This document shows, piece after piece, positions 1 to 6,853 of a stretch of DNA of 16,092 nt (position 1 is its first letter; every line of letters begins with the position of its first letter). The stretch covers positions 1 to 16,092 of the forward strand of contig JBIOZI010000293.1 of NCBI GenBank assembly GCA_044871085.1, written 5' to 3'. The DNA comes from CADEED01 sp044871085 (GTDB lineage: Bacteria > Pseudomonadota > Gammaproteobacteria > Steroidobacterales > Steroidobacteraceae). The translations under genes and the position numbers were made by a program. Below the pieces are notes generated by a model. It saw only the letters and a program-made list of their open reading frames with translations, ran no database searches and was not told the origin of the DNA.

Positions 1-53
1 CATTGCGGGTGCGACTTCCGCGGCTTCATTCGCCGCGACCCACTCCCCTCAAT

Positions 54-73
54 AAATAGATCTGTCCCCTTTT
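54..73. repeat. Solo partial copy of dispersed palindromic repeat
   Basis: These 20 bases (aaatagatctgtcccctttt) are identical to 4185-4204, the core of the right arm of the palindromic element inside the lipA-lipB ORF. No inverted partner is visible within the available upstream sequence, so this is a solo or truncated copy. It sits about 50 bases upstream of the dacA start in a 123-base leader in which I see no convincing gene. A TACAAT hexamer at 82-87 could be a -10 box for dacA, but no good -35 accompanies it. The match is directly seen. That it belongs to a REP/RAYT-like repeat family is inferred. Confidence 0.7.
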
Positions 74-123
74 TCCGCGCGTACAATCGCGGCTCCCCGA
101 CAGATCCCCTGGAGCCCCCCGCG

Positions 124-1257
124 ATGCCGTCATCCCGGCTCATCCTCGCCCTTCTCCTCGTCCTCGCCAGCGCCGCCTCCGCCGCGGTGCCCATCCCGAA
201 GCCACCCAGCATTGCCGCGCGTTCCTACGTGCTCATGGATTACCAGAGCGGCCGCCTGCTGGCGGCTTTCAAGGCCGACGATCACATGGAGCCGGCGAGC
301 ATCACGAAGCTGATGACGGGCTACGGAGTGTTCCGCGCGCTCAAGGAGAAGCGCCTCGAGGCCGCGGAAAATGTCACGATCAGCGAGCACGCCTGGCGCG
401 CGGAAGGCTCGCGCACCTTCGCGCAAGTCGGCACGCAGATCCCCGTCGACGTCCTCATCAAGGGCATGATCGTACAATCGGGCAACGACGCCACCATCGC
501 GCTCGCCGAGAAGTTAGGCGGGACCGAGGACGGTTTCGTGCAGATGATGAACACCTATGCCGGCGAGCTCGGGCTCAAGAACTCGCACTTCGACAACAGC
601 TGGGGCGGGCCGGGCGCCACGCACTACATGAGCGCCCACGACATCGCACTGCTGTCGCGCGTGTTGATCCGCGACTATCCGCAGGACTACAAGCTGTACT
701 CGCTGCGCGAGTTCGAGTGGAACGGCATCAAGCAGCAGAATCGCAACGGCCTGCTGGCGCGCGACCCCTCGGTCGACGGCATCAAGACCGGCCACACCGA
801 GTCCGCCGGCTATTGTCTCGCGAGCTCGGCGAAGCGCGGCGACATGCGGCTGATCTCCGTGGTGCTCGGCACGAATTCGTTTGCCGCGCGCGAGGATGCC
901 AGTGCCGCGCTGCTCAACTACGGCTTCACCTTCTACGAGACCGTGAAGGCGAAGAGCGCCACCGACGTGGTGCTCAAGCCCGAGGTGTACAAGGGCGAAG
1001 AGGACCGCGTCACGCTGGTGCCCGCGCGCGACATCTGGGTCACGGTCGGGCGCGGCGCCGGCGCGCAGCTCAAGACCGCCGCGACCGTGAAGCAACCCAT
1101 CGTCGCGCCCATCAAGGCCGGCCAGGCGCTCGGCGAGCTCACCGTGAGCGACGGCAAGGAGATCGTCGCGCGCGTACCGCTCGTGGCGCAGTCGGCCGTG
1201 GAGGAAGGCGGCTGGTGGACACGCATGGTGGACGGCATCGCACTCTGGATGGACTAG
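124..1257 (+). CDS. dacA: D-alanyl-D-alanine carboxypeptidase (PBP5/6 family)
   Basis: This is a periplasmic low-molecular-mass penicillin-binding protein that removes the terminal D-Ala from peptidoglycan pentapeptides. It has 377 residues. An N-terminal signal peptide with a Leu/Ala core (about 5-20) is followed by the S11 serine peptidase domain. All three active-site motifs are present: SITK (59-62, nucleophile Ser59), SGN (119-121) and KTG (221-223). A C-terminal beta domain (about 280-350) follows. The last residues, rich in Trp and Met (GGWWTRMVDGIALWMD), look like the amphipathic helix that anchors PBP5 to the outer face of the inner membrane. A GGAG at 111-114, nine bases before the ATG, supports the start. 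The gene leads a plus-strand cluster with dat and ybeD. dacA and dacC cannot be told apart from sequence alone. Confidence 0.95.
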   Translation: MPSSRLILALLLVLASAASAAVPIPKPPSIAARSYVLMDYQSGRLLAAFKADDHMEPASITKLMTGYGVFRALKEKRLEAAENVTISEHAWRAEGSRTFAQVGTQIPVDVLIKGMIVQSGNDATIALAEKLGGTEDGFVQMMNTYAGELGLKNSHFDNSWGGPGATHYMSAHDIALLSRVLIRDYPQDYKLYSLREFEWNGIKQQNRNGLLARDPSVDGIKTGHTESAGYCLASSAKRGDMRLISVVLGTNSFAAREDASAALLNYGFTFYETVKAKSATDVVLKPEVYKGEEDRVTLVPARDIWVTVGRGAGAQLKTAATVKQPIVAPIKAGQALGELTVSDGKEIVARVPLVAQSAVEEGGWWTRMVDGIALWMD

Positions 1258-1269
1258 GAGCTTCAGCGC

Positions 1270-2142
1270 ATGGGTGAGCCGCTGCCCATCTGTTACCTGA
1301 ACGGTGACTATCTACCACTGCGCGAGGCGCGCATCTCGCCGCTCGACCGCGGGTTCCTCTACTCCGACGGCTGCTACGAGGTCACGCCGGTGTACGGCGG
1401 CCGCCCGTTCCGTTTCCAGCAGCACCACGACCGCCTCACGCGCTCGCTGCGGGAGATCAAGATGGACGACCCGCTGACGCGCGACGCGTGGCGCGCCGTC
1501 TACCGCGAGCTCATCGCGCGCAATGGCACGGCCGATCTCTACATCTACGTGCAGGTGACGCGGGGCGCCGAATATGGCCGCAATCACGCGCCGCTGCCCG
1601 ACGTGCCGCGCACGGTGTTCGCATTCGCCGCGCCCTGGCCCACGGGCCGTCCCGGCTGGCGCGAGAACGGCCTGCACGCCGTGACCGCGCAGGACACCCG
1701 CTGGGCGCGCTGCGACATCAAGTCGATCTCGCTGCTCGCCAATGTGCTGCTGCGCCAGCTCGCCTGCGACCAGGACGCGACGGAGACCATCCTGCTGCGC
1801 GATGGACAACTCACGGACGCCAGCGCCTCGAGCGTGCACGTCGTGGTGGATGGCGAGCTGCGCACGCCGCCCAACTCCTGGAAGCTGCTGCCGGGCTCCA
1901 CGCGCGGAGTCATCGAGGAGATCGCGCTCAAGGCCGGGGTGCAATGGCGCTCCACCCCCGTGAGCGAAGCGCAGCTGCGCTCGGCGTCGGAGATCCTGCT
2001 GGGCGCGGCGACGCGTGAAGTGCAGCCCGTCACGACGCTCGACGGCGGGAAGATAGGCGACGGCCGGCCCGGCCCCGTGTGGCACAAGCTGTACGACGCA
2101 TACCAGGACTTCAAGCGCGCAGTCGCGGAGACGCCATGGTGA
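1270..2142 (+). CDS. dat: D-amino acid aminotransferase (class IV PLP enzyme)
   Basis: This fold-type IV PLP aminotransferase of 290 residues probably interconverts D-alanine and D-glutamate with their 2-oxo acids. The PLP lysine is Lys151 in CDIKS. The RNH triplet at 104-106 (after VTRGAEYG) and Tyr36 in DGCYEV match the carboxylate-binding residues typical of D-amino acid transaminases and argue against a branched-chain enzyme or aminodeoxychorismate lyase. The usual Glu facing the PLP ring nitrogen (motif TEGSSSN) is Asp here, in TDASASS (Asp183). The start is firm: AGGAG at 1256-1260 overlaps the dacA stop and lies nine bases before the ATG. The gene overlaps ybeD by 7 bases. Its place after dacA suggests D-amino acid turnover. 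Exact substrates are not established. Confidence 0.85.
   Translation: MGEPLPICYLNGDYLPLREARISPLDRGFLYSDGCYEVTPVYGGRPFRFQQHHDRLTRSLREIKMDDPLTRDAWRAVYRELIARNGTADLYIYVQVTRGAEYGRNHAPLPDVPRTVFAFAAPWPTGRPGWRENGLHAVTAQDTRWARCDIKSISLLANVLLRQLACDQDATETILLRDGQLTDASASSVHVVVDGELRTPPNSWKLLPGSTRGVIEEIALKAGVQWRSTPVSEAQLRSASEILLGAATREVQPVTTLDGGKIGDGRPGPVWHKLYDAYQDFKRAVAETPW
2127..2130 (+). promoter_or_regulatory. Ribosome binding site setting the ybeD start
   Basis: GGAG lies five bases before the ATG at 2136, inside the end of dat. It favours 2136 over the open frame that extends upstream to 2079. The resulting protein of 93 residues is close to the usual DUF493 length. Confidence 0.6.
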
Positions 2143-2417
2143 AGGACATCTCCGGCGACGGCGAGGAGCTGCTGACGTTTCCGACGAGCTACCCCATCAA
2201 GGTCGTGGGCCGCCGCAGCGATACGCTGCGCGCCACCATCGACGCCATCGTGAAGCAGCACGTGCCCGACCTCGACGACTCGCAGATCAGCGAGCGCGCC
2301 AGCAACCAGCAGCATTTCCTGTCGATCACCTACACCATCAACGCGCAGAGCAGGGAACAGGTGGTCGCACTGGCCAACGCACTGCAGGCCAGCAAAGACG
2401 TGATCATGCTGATCTGA
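2136..2417 (+). CDS. ybeD: DUF493 / YbeD family protein
   Basis: This small cytosolic protein of 93 residues belongs to the YbeD (DUF493) family, which has an ACT-like fold and no firmly known biochemical role. Family features are the N-terminal segment FPTSYPIKVVGR (about 15-26), the middle region SERASNQQHFLSITYTI and the ending ASKDVIMLI. In E. coli, ybeD lies between dacA and lipB, so finding it after dacA and dat matches the known neighbourhood. Here the lip genes follow on the opposite strand after two unrelated genes. The start is chosen from the GGAG at 2127-2130. The 7-base overlap with dat suggests translational coupling. Confidence 0.9.
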   Translation: MVKDISGDGEELLTFPTSYPIKVVGRRSDTLRATIDAIVKQHVPDLDDSQISERASNQQHFLSITYTINAQSREQVVALANALQASKDVIMLI

Positions 2418-2427
2418 CGGCGGGCGC

Positions 2428-2445
2428 CCCGCGTTCAGGCGCGGG
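2428..2445. terminator. GC-rich hairpin between convergent genes (weak terminator candidate)
   Basis: The stem cccgcg/cgcggg has a 6-base loop (ttcagg). It lies between the ybeD stop and the convergent membrane-protein gene, overlapping the end of the latter. There is no T-tract on either side, so it is not a classical intrinsic terminator. Position is its main support. Confidence 0.25.
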
Positions 2446-2812
2446 ACGGACCCATTCGCCGCAGCATCCACACCCCCGCCACGAACACGCCGCAGGCGGC
2501 GAGCGACACCGCGAGCTCGTGCAAATCTGGCGGGAAGACCAACACGAACCCCTTGCCCTTGATGAGCTGCGAGAAGCTCGATACGCAGAACGGCATCATG
2601 AACAGGCGCGCGACCGTCCACCGGTCCGGTGGTGCCTTGCCCGGCTCCCGCACCGATAGATAGAGCGCGATGCCGATGATGGCGCTGATGCCGAGCGCGT
2701 TGAGCCAGATCGCGGGCGTGGCGTCGAAGTGATGCACGACGGTGGCGAGATACCAGACGAGGAAGCACCACAGCGCGATCTTGCCGGCCGTCAGCTGGGC
2801 GAAATAGCGCAC
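2435..2812 (-). CDS. Small four-helix membrane protein of unknown function
   Basis: This 125-residue hydrophobic protein has four likely membrane segments at about 11-26 (IALWCFLVWYLATVV), 35-53, 69-85 and 99-117. Short loops separate them, including a basic one around 55-68 (REPGKAPPDRW). The sequence ends in a basic tail. It is probably an inner-membrane protein. I recognise no enzymatic motif and assign no function. The start is GTG, with no clear Shine-Dalgarno sequence. It lies 11 bases after the upstream lipoprotein gene and is last in the minus-strand directon, converging on ybeD. Codon use and GC content look like those of its neighbours, so it is probably a real resident gene. Confidence 0.75.
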   Translation of the reverse strand: MRYFAQLTAGKIALWCFLVWYLATVVHHFDATPAIWLNALGISAIIGIALYLSVREPGKAPPDRWTVARLFMMPFCVSSFSQLIKGKGFVLVFPPDLHELAVSLAACGVFVAGVWMLRRMGPSRA

Positions 2813-2823
2813 GCGGGCGCCGG

Positions 2824-3459
2824 CTACTCGAGAACGGCTTCGGCCAGCGCCACGGCGGTCTCGTGCACGGTGGCGAGCAATTCCCGCGTGTCTTCGCGGC
2901 CGCCGCCGAACTCGCCCTCGATCTTCGCGCGCGGCGAATGCACCACGCGGATGCTCAGGGGCTTGCCGCCATATGTGCCGGCGAATTCCGAGATCAACGG
3001 GAAATACACGGAATGGACTTCACTGCCCTCGTACCAGCCGCCGGCGGACTCCTTGCGCGGGCATTTGCTGCCCGACTTCTTTTCCTTCTTCTTGCCGCCG
3101 GGTATCGAGTACCCCTGTACCCCGATGGTGCTCAGGCCGCCGCCGCTCTTGTGGACCTGCTTGTTGTAGTAGATAGACCAGTTGAGCACCGTGAGCGTCT
3201 TGCCGCCGGCGGTATCGGCCAGCAGCTGGGAGAGGTCTTCCCTGAGCACGTCGACCTTGAGCGGGTCGGAGGCGACGTCGGCGATGCGGAAAACGTCCTG
3301 GTTGCACTTGCCGGTGAGCTCGGCGAGCGCGACGCCTTCTTTTTCCTCTTTGGGCCGCAGGTCGATGACGGTGACGCCTCGCGGCGCCGCCTCCTGCCCT
3401 GTCGATGTCATGCATGCGAGGAGGAAGAGCGGGGCGAACAGCCGAGTCATGCGAGTCAT
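2824..3459 (-). CDS. Putative exported lipoprotein of unknown function
   Basis: From ATG 3459 this gives 211 residues: a short basic N-terminus (MTRMTR), a hydrophobic stretch and an LLAC lipobox-like site with Cys16, suggesting lipidation and an envelope location. The -2 Leu is not the classical lipobox residue, so plain secretion is possible. The mature part has a Lys-rich patch (GGKKKEKKSGSK, about residues 117-128), two further Cys and a C-terminal helix ending in LAEAVLE. I do not recognise the family. The frame can start earlier at GTG 3486, two bases after the lipA-lipB stop, or later at ATG 3450. 3459 is preferred because it gives a compact signal sequence. It probably shares a transcript with lipA-lipB upstream and the membrane protein downstream. 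Confidence 0.65.
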   Translation of the reverse strand: MTRMTRLFAPLFLLACMTSTGQEAAPRGVTVIDLRPKEEKEGVALAELTGKCNQDVFRIADVASDPLKVDVLREDLSQLLADTAGGKTLTVLNWSIYYNKQVHKSGGGLSTIGVQGYSIPGGKKKEKKSGSKCPRKESAGGWYEGSEVHSVYFPLISEFAGTYGGKPLSIRVVHSPRAKIEGEFGGGREDTRELLATVHETAVALAEAVLE

Positions 3460-3488
3460 CACACGATCTCGGACGTGAGCGGCCACGC

Positions 3489-5237
3489 CTAGGAGCGGCG
3501 CGGCGCCGCCAGCGCGCGCTGCAGATACGGCGCGAATGCGCGGCCGGTTTCCTCGACGGTGGCGTCGGGCCGGCCGAGCGCGGCGAGCTGGGTCATCTGC
3601 AGGTCCGCATAGCCGCAGGGGTTGATGCGCTGGAACGGCTCGAGGTCCATGTTCACGTTGAGCGCGAGACCGTGGTAGCTCGAGCCGCGCCGGATGCGGA
3701 TGCCGACGCTGCCGATCTTCCGGCCGGCGACGTACACGCCGGGCGCGCCTTTCCGGGTGGCGGCTTCGATGCCGAGCGCGGCGCAGTAGTCGATGACCGC
3801 GCGCTCCATCGCCGTGACGAGGTCGCGCACGCCGAGGCCGGCGCGGCGGATGTCGATGAGTGGATAGACGACGAGCTGGCCGGGGCCGTGGTAGGTCACC
3901 TGGCCGCCGCGGTCGATCTTCACCACCGGTATGTCGCCGGCCGCGAGCACGTGGCCCGCATCGGCGTTCAGGCCCAGAGTGAAGACCGGCGGATGCTCGA
4001 GCAGCCAGATCTCGTCGGGAGTGTGCGCGTCACGCGTGTCCGTGATGCGCTGCATTTCGCGCCAGGTGGGTTCGTAGTCCACGCGGCCGAGGTATTTGAC
4101 AAGTGGTGCCTGGTCGGGAGAAAAGGGGACAGATCTATTTTCCGGACCGGCAACTGCGGGTTCCATCTCAGGGCGCGGTCCGGAAAATAGATCTGTCCCC
4201 TTTTCTCCCGACCAGGCACCACCATTCTTCAGGCCCGCGTTGTTGCCGTTCAGGGCCTGCTCGGCTCGATAGCTCGAGCGCACCAGCGGCCCGGCGACGC
4301 ACTCGCGAAAGCCCTTCGCCAGCGCCCATTCGCGGTACTGGTCGAACTGCGCGGGGGTCACGAAGCGCTGCACGGGCAGGTGGTTCACCGTCGGGCGCAG
4401 ATACTGGCCCAGGGTCAGGAGGTCCACGTCGATGGCGCGCAGATCGTCCATCGTCTGCGCGATCTCCTCGTCCGTCTCGCCGAGGCCGAGCATCAAGCTG
4501 GTCTTCGTGAGCACCGAGGGTTTGAATTTTTTGGCGTGCGCGAGCACCGCGAGTGTCTGCTCATAGCCCGCGCGCGGATCGCGCACCGGATGCGTCAGGC
4601 GCCGCACCGTCTCGACGTTCTGCGCGAATACCTCGAGGCCGGAATCCACCACCACTTCCACATCGCGCAGCACGCCCTGGAAATCCGGCGTCAGCGCTTC
4701 GACCGCCACGTGGGGCGTGCGCCGCTTGATGGCGCGGATGGCGGACGCGTAGTGCTCCGCGCCGCCGTCGGGCAGGTCGTCCCGGTTCACGGACGTGAGC
4801 ACGATGTACTTGAGATTCATCAGCTCGACACTGCGCGCCGTGTTCTCGGGCTCTTCGGAGTCCAACCAGCCGCGCGGATTGCCGGTGTCCACGCTGCAAA
4901 AGCGGCAGGCGCGCGTGCATACGGCGCCCATCAGCATTATGGTGGCGGTGCCCGCGTTCCAGCACTCGCCGATGTTCGGGCACTTCGCCTCTTCGCACAC
5001 CGTGGCGAGTCGATGCTCGTGCACGATGTCCTTCACCGCGCCGAAGCCCGCGCCCACGGGGAGCTGCGCGCGGATCCATGCCGGCTTGCGCCCCGTGGCC
5101 GGCACCGCCGCGCGGGACTTCTGGCCATCCTTGATGGCCGTGAAGCCCTGCGCGGTGACGTATTTCTCGCCGCTGCGAACCGGGCGCGATTCCCCCGCGC
5201 CCTCGGTGACGATCGATATGCCCTTGAGTGAAGCCAT
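3489..5237 (-). CDS. lipA-lipB: Lipoyl synthase-octanoyltransferase fusion (LipA-LipB)
   Basis: One 582-codon ORF covers both steps of de novo lipoate assembly. Residues about 50-335 are LipA, a radical SAM enzyme that inserts two sulfurs into the protein-bound octanoyl chain. Its auxiliary-cluster cysteines are C81, C86 and C92, its radical SAM cysteines C107, C111 and C114 (CTRACRFC), and RSSY at 320-323 is near its normal C-terminus. Residues about 379-582 are LipB, which moves octanoate from acyl carrier protein to lipoyl domains. It shows RGGQVTYHGPGQ (443-454), catalytic Lys507 (GRKIGS) and catalytic Cys541 (NPCGY). Residues 339-379 are encoded by a 120-bp palindromic repeat, with no stop between the domains. 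LipB could also start at an internal ATG (4166). The start ATG 5237 has only a distant AAGGAG, 15 bases away. Domain identities are firm. Whether one polypeptide is made is inferred. Confidence 0.88.
   Translation of the reverse strand: MASLKGISIVTEGAGESRPVRSGEKYVTAQGFTAIKDGQKSRAAVPATGRKPAWIRAQLPVGAGFGAVKDIVHEHRLATVCEEAKCPNIGECWNAGTATIMLMGAVCTRACRFCSVDTGNPRGWLDSEEPENTARSVELMNLKYIVLTSVNRDDLPDGGAEHYASAIRAIKRRTPHVAVEALTPDFQGVLRDVEVVVDSGLEVFAQNVETVRRLTHPVRDPRAGYEQTLAVLAHAKKFKPSVLTKTSLMLGLGETDEEIAQTMDDLRAIDVDLLTLGQYLRPTVNHLPVQRFVTPAQFDQYREWALAKGFRECVAGPLVRSSYRAEQALNGNNAGLKNGGAWSGEKGTDLFSGPRPEMEPAVAGPENRSVPFSPDQAPLVKYLGRVDYEPTWREMQRITDTRDAHTPDEIWLLEHPPVFTLGLNADAGHVLAAGDIPVVKIDRGGQVTYHGPGQLVVYPLIDIRRAGLGVRDLVTAMERAVIDYCAALGIEAATRKGAPGVYVAGRKIGSVGIRIRRGSSYHGLALNVNMDLEPFQRINPCGYADLQMTQLAALGRPDATVEETGRAFAPYLQRALAAPRRS
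4103..4222. repeat. 120-bp palindromic repeat (REP/RAYT-like) inside lipA-lipB
   Basis: Two 47-base arms, 4103-4149 and 4176-4222, are perfect reverse complements around a 26-base loop. I checked them base by base. The total of 120 bases is 40 codons, so it keeps the lipA-lipB frame and replaces what should be the LipA stop, the spacer and the LipB start. The core aaaaggggacagatctattt recurs on the opposite strand as a solo copy at 54-73, which supports a dispersed repeat family. Long palindromes with conserved cores are typical of REP/BIME elements mobilised by TnpA-REP (RAYT) proteins. No such transposase lies in this window, so the family assignment is inferred. Transcribed, it would form a very stable hairpin. 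Confidence 0.85.
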
Positions 5238-5249
5238 GAGCGCCGGATT

Positions 5250-6842
5250 TTACTCCTTCGGAGGCGGCATCTCCTCCGGCGGCATGGTTTCCGTCCCCTC
5301 GGGGGCGCCCTCGGAGCTCATGCCCTGTCCCGGAGGCGGGGGCCCGAACGGCAGCGCCTGCGGCTTGCCGTTCACGGTGAGCGCGCCTGCCTTGTAGGTG
5401 AGCTTGCAAATCAGCTTGTCACCCTCACGCTTCATGTAGCCGGAATCCACGGCCGCGCCGGCCATGGTGGCGCCATTGGGGAATTTCTCCATCATCTTCT
5501 GCGGCACTTCCACGGTGAAGTCCGCGTCGATCTTTCCGAGGATGCTCATCGGGTTGGCGAAGTCCGCTTCGTTGACGCCCTTGAACTTGATGAGACCCTT
5601 GATGAAGCCCTCGCCTTCGGCCGTCACGATGCCGAAGCGGTCGATGCCGATCTCCGGATCGTGCTTGAACAACGAAATCGCGTCGCTCTTGAGCGGCTGC
5701 AGGATGGCGGCTTCCACCTCGGTTGGAGAGCTCACCGGCAGTGGATTGCCATAGACCTGCTTGAGCGTCGCCGACAGTTTGTCCAGCGTCGCAGCATGCA
5801 GGCGGTGCACCGAGAAGTCGTAATGCACTTCCTTCAATTTCAGGCCGATCTGATCGAAATCCGCGCTCTTGAACTCGCCCGTGCCGAGCTTGGCGGCGAT
5901 GTCGATGAACTCGCCTTTCATGTCCGTATCGATGAGGTAGTGCAGCCCTTCCATGCTGAAGACCTTCTTGTCGGCACCGTTGCCCGAGACCTCGGCCACC
6001 GTGATCTGCATGTCCGTGTCGTAGAGGTCGCCGACGATGCGCTCGCTTTCGAGCTCGAGGGCGACGTCGCGGATCAGCACGTGCGTGCCGTCGCCCGCGT
6101 TCGTGATCTCGATGCGGGGTTGTTTGCCCTTCATGCCGAAGTTGTCGACATCCCCCGAGTAATCGACCGCGAGCTTGAAGTCTTCCCAGCTGACCGTTTC
6201 CTTGCCGCCCTTCGGCTTCACCGTGCGGCCATCGCCGTAGAATGTGGTGGTGCCGCCGCCAAAGAAGCCGACGCGCGTCTTCACGTTGACCGGATCGTCG
6301 GTGCCGATCTCCTCCAGCAGCTTCTTGCGGATCTCCTCGGTCAGGACGATCTTCGAGCGCACCTCGGCGAGGCCGATGCCCGAGGTCCACAGCACCGGGC
6401 CATGAAGGATCTCGTTCTTTATCGTGAACCGCAGCGAGGCCGGAAACAGCGGCTTGTCCGACGACTCGCCCTCGCTCTCAACCGGCGGAGCGGCCGCGCC
6501 CTCCTCGGTCTGCGGCGTGGCGCCGGGCATTGGATCCTGCGGCGCCTCGTCGGCGACCTTCATCGCGACGACGCCATCGGACGCCGGTGCATTCGCCGCC
6601 GAGGTCTGGGTCGCGTCCTTGAAGCCCTTCAGCCATGCGCCGAACAATTCGAACGTCACTTCCTGCTCGGAGCGGAACCAGCCGCCGGTCCACTTGCGTT
6701 CGACCACGGTGACGTAGGGCATCTGCGCGACCATCTTGTCGAGGCCCTTGTTCAGGCGTCCTTCGGCGATCCTGCCGATGCCCCAGGGCGCGACGCCGAG
6801 CAGCAGCACCAGTATCACCACGGCAATGACTAACTTCTTCAT
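5250..6842 (-). CDS. ydgA: YdgA-like DUF945 protein
   Basis: This is a 530-residue member of the DUF945 (YdgA) family, whose biochemical role is poorly known. An N-terminal hydrophobic segment (about 4-20, LVIAVVILVLLLGVA) looks like a signal anchor, placing the rest in the periplasm. The family start pattern of a small glycine-rich stretch followed by VTVVERKWTGGWFRSE (44-59) is clear. An acidic, Ala/Pro-rich segment lies at about 82-130. The extreme C-terminus is a Pro/Glu-rich tail (GPPPPGQG to PPPKE) beyond the conserved domain. The start is well supported by GGGAG at 6849-6853, six bases before the ATG and overlapping the murU stop. The gap to lipA-lipB is 12 bases, so it is probably in the same operon. 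Confidence 0.85.
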   Translation of the reverse strand: MKKLVIAVVILVLLLGVAPWGIGRIAEGRLNKGLDKMVAQMPYVTVVERKWTGGWFRSEQEVTFELFGAWLKGFKDATQTSAANAPASDGVVAMKVADEAPQDPMPGATPQTEEGAAAPPVESEGESSDKPLFPASLRFTIKNEILHGPVLWTSGIGLAEVRSKIVLTEEIRKKLLEEIGTDDPVNVKTRVGFFGGGTTTFYGDGRTVKPKGGKETVSWEDFKLAVDYSGDVDNFGMKGKQPRIEITNAGDGTHVLIRDVALELESERIVGDLYDTDMQITVAEVSGNGADKKVFSMEGLHYLIDTDMKGEFIDIAAKLGTGEFKSADFDQIGLKLKEVHYDFSVHRLHAATLDKLSATLKQVYGNPLPVSSPTEVEAAILQPLKSDAISLFKHDPEIGIDRFGIVTAEGEGFIKGLIKFKGVNEADFANPMSILGKIDADFTVEVPQKMMEKFPNGATMAGAAVDSGYMKREGDKLICKLTYKAGALTVNGKPQALPFGPPPPGQGMSSEGAPEGTETMPPEEMPPPKE

Positions 6843-6848
6843 TCTTTG

Positions 6849-6853
6849 CTCCC
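6849..6853 (-). promoter_or_regulatory. Ribosome binding site for ydgA
   Basis: GGGAG on the minus strand lies six bases before the ydgA ATG (6842) and overlaps the murU stop codon (6853-6855). It fixes the ydgA start and suggests coupled translation with murU. Confidence 0.6.

Noticed and set aside
1..53. Possible end of an upstream gene (frame ending in TAA at 53-55), with a small hairpin at about 20-38
   Set aside because: The 17 residues match nothing recognisable, such as rlpA, which often precedes dacA. The hairpin has no T-tract. Too little sequence to call.
3405..4190. Plus-strand open frame opposite the lipB part and the lipoprotein
   Set aside because: Antisense shadow of lipA-lipB. 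Its composition (Ala, Asp, Val, His) is typical of the reverse strand of GC-rich genes.
4103..4222. Rho-independent terminator between lipA and lipB
   Set aside because: There is a strong hairpin, but no T-tract follows the stem in either direction, and the core is repeated elsewhere as an interspersed sequence.
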